Assembly: GCA_903848935.1 (NCBI GenBank)
Contig: CAINHO010000001.1
Coordinates: 42,271 to 106,270 of the forward strand
DNA length: 64,000 nt
From: an uncultured Pseudomonadota bacterium
Lineage (GTDB): Bacteria; Pseudomonadota; Gammaproteobacteria; Methylococcales; Methylomonadaceae
Direction of reading: 5' to 3'
Made by a program: the position numbers and the translations under genes. Shown in pieces: positions 8,341 to 15,469 of the stretch. The notes under the pieces are model-generated. The model searched no databases, had not been told where the DNA came from, and saw nothing but the letters and a program-made list of their open reading frames with translations. Numbering within the stretch: the first letter of the stretch is position 1; each line of letters starts with the position of its first letter.

Positions 8341-11013
8341 ATGAATAATACTTTTTTTTCGGAAATCACCGGACAAAATGACATTGATCCCGCCGAAACC
8401 CAAGAATGGATTGAAGCGTTGCAATCGGTTTTAGAAGCCGAAGGCAGTGAACGCGCCCATTTTTTGATTGAACAATTAGTTTCAGTCACCCGTCATGCCG
8501 GTTTTGATATTCCATTCAGTGCGAATACGGCTTATTTGAATACCATTCCCGTCTCCAAACAATTGCAATTCCCAGGTGATGCGACGCTGGAACACCGTAT
8601 CCGTTCTTACGTTCGTTGGAATGCAATGATGATGGTGTTGCGTGCTAACAAAAATACAAACGTTGGTGGACACATTGCCAGTTTCGCATCTGCCGCGACG
8701 TTATATGACGTGGGTTATAACCATTTTTGGCACGCACCCTCTGACAAACACGGCGGTGATTTAATTTATACCCAAGGGCATTCTTCGCCGGGTGAATATG
8801 CACGGGCGTTTATGCTTGGACGTTTTACGCCAGAACAAATGGATAATTTCCGCCAAGAAGTCGGCGGTAACGGATTAGCCTCGTATCCACACCCGTGGTT
8901 GATGCCAGAGTTTTGGCAATTTCCCACCGTTTCAATGGGACTCGGGCCGATTTGTGCAATTTATCAAGCGAGGTTCATGCGTTATTTGCGTGATCGTGGT
9001 TTAGCAAATACCGACGGTCGCAAAGTGTGGGCGTTTTTGGGTGATGGCGAAACCGACGAACCCGAATCACTTGGCGCAATTGGTATGGCGGGACGTGAAC
9101 ATTTAGATAATTTGATTTTCGTGGTGAATTGCAACTTGCAACGCCTTGATGGCCCGGTACGCGGCAACGGCAAAATCATTCAAGAACTCGAAAGCGAATT
9201 CCGTGGCGCGGGTTGGAATGTCATTAAATTGGTCTGGGGCAATCGTTGGGATAACTTACTGTCACGCGATAAAGATGGGTTATTAGTGGCACGAATGATG
9301 GCGTGTGTTGACGGCGATTATCAGACTTTTAAAGCCAAAGATGGTGCGTATGTGCGCGAACATTTCTTTAATACGCCAGAATTAAAAGCGATGGTGGCGG
9401 ATTGGTCAGACAAAGATATTTGGGGTTTAAATCGCGGTGGACATGATCCATCGAAAATTTATTCTGCGTTCCAAACAGCGGCAAATCATAAAGGTCAACC
9501 CACGGTTATTTTAGCCAAAACCATTAAAGGTTATGGCATGGGAACGTCGGGCGAAGCGCAAAATACCTCGCATCAACAGAAAAAAATGAGCGATGGCGAT
9601 TTAACGCATTTCCGTGATTTTTACCAATTACCAATTACCAACGAAGAATTACACGATTTGCCGTATATCACCTTCCCCGAAGGCTCGAAAGAATTGGCTT
9701 ATATGCACGAACGGCGGGCGGCATTAGGCGGTTATTTGCCAGCACGTCGTCCAAAATCAGATGCGTTGCCCGTGCCGACATTACAGGATTTCAAAGTTTT
9801 GTTGGACGCGAATGACAAAGAAGCTTCAACAACAATGGCGTTTGTACGAATCCTAAACATTTTGGTGAAAGACAAAGCCATCGGTAAACGTATCGTGCCG
9901 ATTGTTCCTGATGAATCGCGTACTTTCGGAATGGAAGGGATGTTTAGACAGCTTGGGATTTGGTCACAAGTCGGACAACTCTACACACCGCAAGATGCCG
10001 ACCAATTGATGTTCTACAAAGAAGATAAAAACGGTCAAGTTTTACAAGAAGGTATCAACGAAGCCGGTGGTTTATGTGATTGGATTGCGGCGGGAACGTC
10101 TTATTCCACCCACAACATGCCAATGATTCCGTTCTACATTTTCTATTCAATGTTTGGTTTTCAGCGCGTTGCCGATTTGATTTGGGCAGCGGCAGACCAA
10201 CGTACACGCGGTTTCTTATTGGGTGGAACGGCTGGACGCACCACGTTGAATGGCGAAGGTTTGCAACACGAAGATGGTCACAGCCATTTAATTTCGGCGA
10301 CCGTGCCGAATTGTATTTCTTACGACCCAACTTATGCGTATGAACTCGCGGTGATTATTCAAGACGGTTTGCGTCGGATGTACGCCGAACAAGAAGATGT
10401 TTTCTATTACATCACCGTGATGAACGACAACTACACGCATCCAGCGATGCCGCAAGGTATTGAACAAGATATTTTGAAAGGTATGTATTGCTTCAAACAA
10501 GGCGATCAGGACGCAAAATTACGGGTGCAATTATTGGGTTCAGGCGCAATTTTCCGCGAAGCCGAATTTGCTGCCGAATTATTGCGTAACGATTGGGGCG
10601 TGGAATCCGATGTGTGGAGTTGCCCAAGTTTCACCGAATTGTCGCGTGATGCACAAAGTTGTGGACGTTGGAATCGTCTACATCCAACCGAAACTCCAAA
10701 ACAATCACACATTAGCAAATGTTTGCCAAATGCCAATGTGCCTGTTGTTGCGGCAACAGATTATATTCGTGCTTTCGCAGAACAAATTCGTTCTGAAATC
10801 AAAGCCCCTTATGTCGTTTTAGGCACCGACGGTTTTGGACGTTCGGATACCCGCGAAAAGTTACGTCGTTTCTTTGAAGTAGATCGTTTTCACATTACCG
10901 TTGCTGCGTTGAAAAGTTTGGCAGATAACGGACAATTTGAATTGGGCAAAGTCGAAGTCGCGATTGCGAAATATGGCATTGATGCGAATGTAGCCGCGCC
11001 TTGGTTGAGATAA
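8341..11013 (+). CDS. aceE: Pyruvate dehydrogenase E1 component, homodimeric type
   Basis: It is the thiamine-diphosphate enzyme that decarboxylates pyruvate and passes the acetyl group to the lipoyl arm of E2. At 890 aa it closely matches E. coli AceE (887 aa). The ThDP signature runs from GDG at 234-236 to NCN at 263-265 with the usual spacing. The homodimeric-type sequence DEPESLGAIG lies between. An AGGA site precedes the ATG. The gene leads an operon with aceF (15-base gap) and lpd (10-base gap). No PdhR-type repressor gene is adjacent. Identification is certain. Confidence 0.98.
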   Translation: MNNTFFSEITGQNDIDPAETQEWIEALQSVLEAEGSERAHFLIEQLVSVTRHAGFDIPFSANTAYLNTIPVSKQLQFPGDATLEHRIRSYVRWNAMMMVLRANKNTNVGGHIASFASAATLYDVGYNHFWHAPSDKHGGDLIYTQGHSSPGEYARAFMLGRFTPEQMDNFRQEVGGNGLASYPHPWLMPEFWQFPTVSMGLGPICAIYQARFMRYLRDRGLANTDGRKVWAFLGDGETDEPESLGAIGMAGREHLDNLIFVVNCNLQRLDGPVRGNGKIIQELESEFRGAGWNVIKLVWGNRWDNLLSRDKDGLLVARMMACVDGDYQTFKAKDGAYVREHFFNTPELKAMVADWSDKDIWGLNRGGHDPSKIYSAFQTAANHKGQPTVILAKTIKGYGMGTSGEAQNTSHQQKKMSDGDLTHFRDFYQLPITNEELHDLPYITFPEGSKELAYMHERRAALGGYLPARRPKSDALPVPTLQDFKVLLDANDKEASTTMAFVRILNILVKDKAIGKRIVPIVPDESRTFGMEGMFRQLGIWSQVGQLYTPQDADQLMFYKEDKNGQVLQEGINEAGGLCDWIAAGTSYSTHNMPMIPFYIFYSMFGFQRVADLIWAAADQRTRGFLLGGTAGRTTLNGEGLQHEDGHSHLISATVPNCISYDPTYAYELAVIIQDGLRRMYAEQEDVFYYITVMNDNYTHPAMPQGIEQDILKGMYCFKQGDQDAKLRVQLLGSGAIFREAEFAAELLRNDWGVESDVWSCPSFTELSRDAQSCGRWNRLHPTETPKQSHISKCLPNANVPVVAATDYIRAFAEQIRSEIKAPYVVLGTDGFGRSDTREKLRRFFEVDRFHITVAALKSLADNGQFELGKVEVAIAKYGIDANVAAPWLR

Positions 11014-11028
11014 GGAAAGGACGAAACG

Positions 11029-12309
11029 ATGAGTAATTTAATCGAAATTAAAGTCCCCGATGTGGGCAATGTGCATGATATTGATGTCATCGAAGTGGCG
11101 GTTCAAACGGGCGACGTGATTGCCATCGACCAAACGTTGATTACGCTGGAAACTGATAAAGCGAGCATGGACGTTCCTTCGACAGTCGCGGGAACCGTTC
11201 AACAAGTTCACATTAAAGTCGGCGACAAAGTGAACGAAGGTTCAATGATTGTGACGGTTTTGGCGAGTGACGAAGTGGCGGCACCTGCACCCGTTGTTGA
11301 AGTTGAATCAGCTCCAGCCGTTGTGGAAGAGGTGAAAGCAATTGTAGAAGTTGCGGCGGTTGCAGCACCTGCCGTTGTTGAAGCGTCTACACCAATGGTT
11401 ACAAAAGGAAAAGCACACGCTTCGCCAGCGATTCGTTTATTTGCGCGAGAATTGGGTGTTGAGTTATCTCAAATTACCCAAGGTAGTGGGCGCAAAGGTC
11501 GAATCTTAAAAGAGGACGTGAAAACATTTGTCAAAAAAGTCATGGTCGAAGGCATCAAAGTCAGCGGCGGTACCGCGATTCCAAAAATTGCCGTGCCTGA
11601 TTTTGCCTTATTTGGTGAAATCGAAACCAAACCGTTGAGCAAAATCAATAAAATCACAGGTCAGCACATGACCAGTGTGTGGTTGAATTTGCCGATGGTG
11701 ACGTATCACGACGAAGTTGATATTACCGAAATGGAAGCGTTCCGCGTGGCGTTGAATGCTGAAAAATCGAAAGATGGCGTGAAATACACGGGCTTGTTGT
11801 TCATTGTGAAAGCAGTGGCGACGGCGATGCAACAATTTCCACGATTCAATTCTTCCTTGTCGAGTGACGGCGAAAGTTTGATTTTCAAAAAGTATTTCAA
11901 CATCGGTATCGCAGTCAATACGCCGAATGGCTTGGTCGTTCCAGTGTTGCGCGACGTGGTGAATAAATCGCTCAAACAACTGGCGATTGATCTCGCTGAA
12001 AAAAGTGAAAAAGCTCGCTCGGGGAAATTATTGCCGTCCGATATGCAAGGCGGTTGCATGAGTATTTCGAGTTTGGGCGGCATTGGCGGCATGGCATTTA
12101 CACCGATTGTCAACGCGCCCGAAGTCGCTATTTTGGGCGTGACGAAATCGAAAATTCAACCCGTTTGGGACGGCGCAGAATTCAAACCGCGTTTAATGTT
12201 GCCGCTCGATTTAACTTACGATCATCGCGTGATTGATGGCGCGGAAGGCGCACAGTTTATGGAAGCGGTGCGCTATTATTTGGGCGACATTCGCCGTTTG
12301 TTGGTTTAA
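11029..12309 (+). CDS. aceF: Pyruvate dehydrogenase E2, dihydrolipoamide acetyltransferase
   Basis: It is the core of the pyruvate dehydrogenase complex and transfers acetyl groups from lipoamide to CoA. It has one N-terminal lipoyl domain with the modified lysine at K44 (ETDKAS). An Ala/Val/Pro-rich swinging linker spans about 80-125, and a peripheral-subunit-binding domain about 128-165. The catalytic acetyltransferase domain ends with DHRVIDGA; His399 and Asp403 are the expected catalytic pair. At 426 aa it is shorter than E. coli AceF (about 630 aa), which has three lipoyl domains. AAGGA precedes the ATG. Its place between aceE and lpd confirms pyruvate rather than 2-oxoglutarate specificity. 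Confidence 0.97.
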   Translation: MSNLIEIKVPDVGNVHDIDVIEVAVQTGDVIAIDQTLITLETDKASMDVPSTVAGTVQQVHIKVGDKVNEGSMIVTVLASDEVAAPAPVVEVESAPAVVEEVKAIVEVAAVAAPAVVEASTPMVTKGKAHASPAIRLFARELGVELSQITQGSGRKGRILKEDVKTFVKKVMVEGIKVSGGTAIPKIAVPDFALFGEIETKPLSKINKITGQHMTSVWLNLPMVTYHDEVDITEMEAFRVALNAEKSKDGVKYTGLLFIVKAVATAMQQFPRFNSSLSSDGESLIFKKYFNIGIAVNTPNGLVVPVLRDVVNKSLKQLAIDLAEKSEKARSGKLLPSDMQGGCMSISSLGGIGGMAFTPIVNAPEVAILGVTKSKIQPVWDGAEFKPRLMLPLDLTYDHRVIDGAEGAQFMEAVRYYLGDIRRLLV

Positions 12310-12319
12310 GGAGAGAATC

Positions 12320-13720
12320 ATGAGCGAAAATTTACAAACAGAAGTTCTTGTTTTAGGCGGCGGGCCTGGTGGTTATACGGCTGCATTTCGGGCGGCGGAT
12401 TTAGGCAAAAGCGTTGTGTTAGTTGAGCGTTATCCTGTCTTGGGCGGCGTATGTTTAAACGTCGGTTGTATTCCGTCGAAAGCTCTTTTGCATTTGGCGC
12501 ACACGATTCACGAAGCCGAAGAATCTGAAAATTTCGGCGTGACATTCGCAAAACCCGAACTCGACATTGATAAAATTCGGGCATGGAAATCGAGCGTCAC
12601 CAAAGGTTTGAATGATGGATTGGGCGCGTTAGCAAAACAGCGCAAAGTCACGGTGATTCAAGGTGTTGGCAGTTTTACAGGTGCAAATACGCTGGTCGTT
12701 GGCGACACTACGATTACGTTTGAAAATGCGATTATTGCTGCAGGTTCGCAAGCCACTGAAATTCCCGTTTTTCCAAATGACGACCCACGCCTTTGGGATT
12801 CGAGTGATGCACTGGCGTTGCCGTTTATTCCGAAAAAACTGTTGATTGTTGGTGGCGGAATTATCGGACTGGAAATGGCGACCGTTTATCACGCGCTTGG
12901 CAGCGAAATTCACGTTGTTGAATTGATGGAGCAAATTATTCCAGGTTGCGACAAAGATTTGATTACGCCGCTGTTCCGAAAAATCAAAAAACAATACAAA
13001 AATATCTGGCTCGAAACCAAAGTGACCGCGATTGACGCGCAAGACGATGGTTTGAAAGTATCGTTTGATGGCAAAGGTGCGCCTAAATCTGAAATTTTTG
13101 ATGCGGTTTTAGTGGCTGTTGGACGCAGACCGAATGGCAAAAAAATCGGTGCTGAATTGGCGGGAGTAGCGGTTGATGATTACGGTTTTATTGCCGTTGA
13201 TAAACAGCAACGCACCAACGTGCCACATATTTTTGCGATTGGCGATATTGTCGGACAACCGATGCTCGCGCATAAAGCGGTACATGAAGGCAAAGTTGCC
13301 GCCGAAGTAATTGCGGGGCATAAATCGCATTTCGACGCGCTGACCATTCCATCGGTGGCGTACACCGATCCTGAAATTGCGTGGATGGGTTTGACCGAAA
13401 ATCAAGCCAAAGCGCAAGGCATCGAATATGAAAAAGGTGCGTTTCCGTGGGCGGCGAGTGGGCGTTCATTAAGCATGGGACGCAAAGAAGGCATGACTAA
13501 AATTTTGGCTGACAAAGAAACAGGGCGCATTTTAGGTGCGGGTTTTGTTGGCACGAATGCAGGAGAATTGCTTGCCGAAGCTGTTTTAGCGTTGGAAATG
13601 GGTGCAGATATGCAAGACATTAGTTTGACCATTCACGCGCATCCGACGTTGTCTGAAACCTTTGCTTTTGCCGCTGAAATGATTGAAGGCACGATTACGG
13701 ATTTGTATGTGAAAAAATAA
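12320..13720 (+). CDS. lpd: Dihydrolipoamide dehydrogenase (E3)
   Basis: It is an FAD enzyme that reoxidises dihydrolipoamide with NAD+. From the ATG at 12320 the protein is 466 aa. A perfect AAGGAG site stands seven bases upstream, and the longer frame from 12233 lies inside aceF. The FAD-binding motif GGGPGG is at 13-18 and the redox disulfide C45/C50 lies in GGVCLNVGCIPSK. A second Rossmann motif (VGGGIIGLE) binds NAD. The C-terminal catalytic His441/Glu446 pair is in HPTLSE. It is the last gene of the aceE operon and is followed by a strong hairpin. The same E3 may also serve 2-oxoglutarate dehydrogenase or glycine cleavage. Confidence 0.97.
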   Translation: MSENLQTEVLVLGGGPGGYTAAFRAADLGKSVVLVERYPVLGGVCLNVGCIPSKALLHLAHTIHEAEESENFGVTFAKPELDIDKIRAWKSSVTKGLNDGLGALAKQRKVTVIQGVGSFTGANTLVVGDTTITFENAIIAAGSQATEIPVFPNDDPRLWDSSDALALPFIPKKLLIVGGGIIGLEMATVYHALGSEIHVVELMEQIIPGCDKDLITPLFRKIKKQYKNIWLETKVTAIDAQDDGLKVSFDGKGAPKSEIFDAVLVAVGRRPNGKKIGAELAGVAVDDYGFIAVDKQQRTNVPHIFAIGDIVGQPMLAHKAVHEGKVAAEVIAGHKSHFDALTIPSVAYTDPEIAWMGLTENQAKAQGIEYEKGAFPWAASGRSLSMGRKEGMTKILADKETGRILGAGFVGTNAGELLAEAVLALEMGADMQDISLTIHAHPTLSETFAFAAEMIEGTITDLYVKK

Positions 13721-13734
13721 GGCAGAATTTAACG

Positions 13735-13769
13735 GGTAAGCATGAGTTAATTCATGCTTACCGAATTTT
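13735..13769 (+). terminator. Hairpin terminator after lpd
   Basis: Perfect 11-bp inverted repeat (13735-13745 with 13752-13762) around a 6-base loop, 14 bases after the lpd stop. The following T run is short (ATTTT), so termination may be partial. Confidence 0.65.
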
Positions 13770-13800
13770 CCAACATATTTTTAAACTCAATGAAAAATCC

Positions 13801-14538
13801 ATGAATGAAAAAATTGATCAAATTAGGTTATTACTTACTACGCTTGAAAATGAGTTAGAAAATGACCAAGAAAAGGAATTTTCAAATAATTTTAGTGCGC
13901 TGGAACTACCCAATATCGTTTCATCTATTGTTGATTTTCTTCATCCATTATTAACACCTAATCAACTTGCCGTTTATTGGTATATCTTTAATAAATCGAT
14001 TATTAAGACTGGAACGCAATACACGAGAACAAGTACAAGTGAAATGAGTCGTTATGTTGCAAAATCAGGGACTAAACAAGTAGAAGATTTAAGTAGTAAA
14101 CTAATAAGCAACGCAATTAGCTTTTTAAAAGAAAAAGAAATTATATCAATCGTTGGTGATACCACAAGGGACGGAACACTATACAAAGTCTGCATTCCAG
14201 ATGAAATTCCTATTTGCAAAGAACTAATGAAAGCTCAAATTCTGGAAGATCCACAATCAATTAACCTTGAAACAGAATTAGATTTTTACAATGTTGCCGA
14301 AAATAGATTGAAGATATTTGAACGAGATGGTTATAAATGCCATTACTGTAATAAACAACTAACTCGATTTAGTTCCTCTCTTGACCATATTCAACCAGTA
14401 TCAAAAGGTGGGGATAACTCTTTTTCAAATCTTATAACAGCTTGTTTGCATTGTAATTCCGAGCGGGGAAATAAGCCTGTAATGGATTATGTAATTAGTC
14501 GTTCTGAACGAAAGCAAACCACATTATTTGAAGAATAA
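13801..14538 (+). CDS. HNH endonuclease with an N-terminal winged-helix-like domain
   Basis: The C-terminal part of this 245 aa protein is an HNH/zinc-finger nuclease. Zinc cysteines are C180/C183 and C215/C218, the catalytic D195-H196 pair lies between them, and the final Asn is N219. The N-terminus is an acidic helical stretch. A region at about 55-125 then resembles the helix-turn-helix domains of replication initiators (LTPNQLAVYWYIF with later helices). The gene is visibly more A+T-rich than lpd and ndvB beside it. It is flanked by a toxin-antitoxin pair, all signs of acquisition. It might be a phage or homing-type nuclease or part of a defence function. No methylase or second restriction gene is adjacent. 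Confidence 0.8.
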   Translation: MNEKIDQIRLLLTTLENELENDQEKEFSNNFSALELPNIVSSIVDFLHPLLTPNQLAVYWYIFNKSIIKTGTQYTRTSTSEMSRYVAKSGTKQVEDLSSKLISNAISFLKEKEIISIVGDTTRDGTLYKVCIPDEIPICKELMKAQILEDPQSINLETELDFYNVAENRLKIFERDGYKCHYCNKQLTRFSSSLDHIQPVSKGGDNSFSNLITACLHCNSERGNKPVMDYVISRSERKQTTLFEE

Positions 14539-14588
14539 AATCACAGTAGGCTAAATTTCAACATGAACACATTAAGTTATTCGGCTTT

Positions 14589-15104
14589 TTACAACAAAGT
14601 GGCAATAGTAGACAGTGGTAAAACCAAACGGTTTTTTGTTTCAGTAAGGCGTTTGAATCCGAATTTTCCATAAAACGTCGCTATGTCATCATCCTTTGCA
14701 TCGACAATCATGCCGAGGATACCAATTTTTTCTGCTATTTCAGCCGTCATTTTTAGGGCGTGAAAAATTAACGCATCACCGTATCCATTACCTTGATAAC
14801 GTTTGGCAACCGCTAAACGCCCCAGTAGCAAAAATGGAATTTCATAATAACCGCCGACCTTTATATCGTTTGGTAGCGTATCCCTCGAAACAGAATGACC
14901 ACTAATTGAGTAATAGCCCATAATTTTTGCGTTCTCAGCTAAAACATAAATTCGTGTCAAATTACGCTTTTGATCTTGATTAGCTTGCTGCTGTAAATAA
15001 ACATTCAACGCATTTACCCCACAATCGAAATCCTTGCGATTATGTTTAGCTGCATCCAATTTTTCAAATTTCACGCCGTATTTCTCATTTAATTGTGGGA
15101 ACAT
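14589..15104 (-). CDS. GNAT-family toxin of TacT/AtaT type
   Basis: The 171 aa protein is a GCN5-type N-acetyltransferase. Toxins of this group acetylate the amino acid on charged tRNA and block translation. Family features are the FDCGVNALNVYLQQQA block near residue 27 and the GYYSIS strand. The acetyl-CoA loop (LAVAKRYQGNGYGDAL) and the C-terminal tyrosine in FYGKFGF are also present. It starts 50 bases from a DUF1778-type antitoxin gene on the opposite strand. Known TacA-TacT loci are usually single-strand operons with the antitoxin first, so this divergent arrangement is unusual. Activity depends on residues I cannot test, but no key motif looks damaged. Confidence 0.85.
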   Translation of the reverse strand: MFPQLNEKYGVKFEKLDAAKHNRKDFDCGVNALNVYLQQQANQDQKRNLTRIYVLAENAKIMGYYSISGHSVSRDTLPNDIKVGGYYEIPFLLLGRLAVAKRYQGNGYGDALIFHALKMTAEIAEKIGILGMIVDAKDDDIATFYGKFGFKRLTETKNRLVLPLSTIATLL

Positions 15105-15154
15105 TTAGGCGTACAATACCAAAAAATGGCACGTTACAACAAATGGGAACCACA
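15105..15154. promoter_or_regulatory. Shared divergent promoter region of the toxin-antitoxin pair
   Basis: Only 50 bases separate the toxin start (15104, minus) from the chosen antitoxin start (15155, plus). A TACAAT hexamer at 15112-15117 could be the -10 for the plus-strand gene. I see no perfect inverted repeat that would mark the RHH antitoxin operator. Confidence 0.3.
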
Positions 15155-15433
15155 ATGCTTGCAGAAAATTCAAAAAATGATGTCTTAAAAATACGCATGG
15201 ACAGTCTCACGATGCAATTACTCGAAAAAGCGCGTAGTTATGTTGACCTAGATAGAAGTAAATTTATTCGTCAAAGTATTCAAGAGAAAGCAAATACCTT
15301 GATTACAGAACATGACCATACACGATTTAACGCGACTGATTGGCGAATGTTTTTTGAAATGCTCGACAATCCACCCGTGCCAACTGAGCGAATGAAAAAG
15401 GCGGCGTTATTTCACGAACAGTTGTCCTCCTAA
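15155..15433 (+). CDS. DUF1778-type ribbon-helix-helix antitoxin (TacA-like)
   Basis: From the ATG at 15155 the protein is 93 aa. A GGA site lies six bases upstream of this start; the earlier in-frame codons back to 15095 overlap the divergent toxin gene and lack a site. The N-terminus has the RHH pattern: a strand LKIRMD, then two helices ending SKFIRQSIQEKA. It should bind DNA and repress the locus. The C-terminal tail (NPPVPTERMKKAA) matches the toxin-wrapping segment of TacA-like antitoxins. It is the partner of the GNAT toxin at 14589-15104, on the opposite strand. Confidence 0.85.
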   Translation: MLAENSKNDVLKIRMDSLTMQLLEKARSYVDLDRSKFIRQSIQEKANTLITEHDHTRFNATDWRMFFEMLDNPPVPTERMKKAALFHEQLSS

Positions 15434-15469
15434 AAGAATTGTCCCTATTTACCTAATCCCCCACAAAAA

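Noticed and set aside
12233..12319. Upstream extension of lpd
   Set aside because: It lies inside aceF. A perfect AAGGAG site supports the ATG at 12320.
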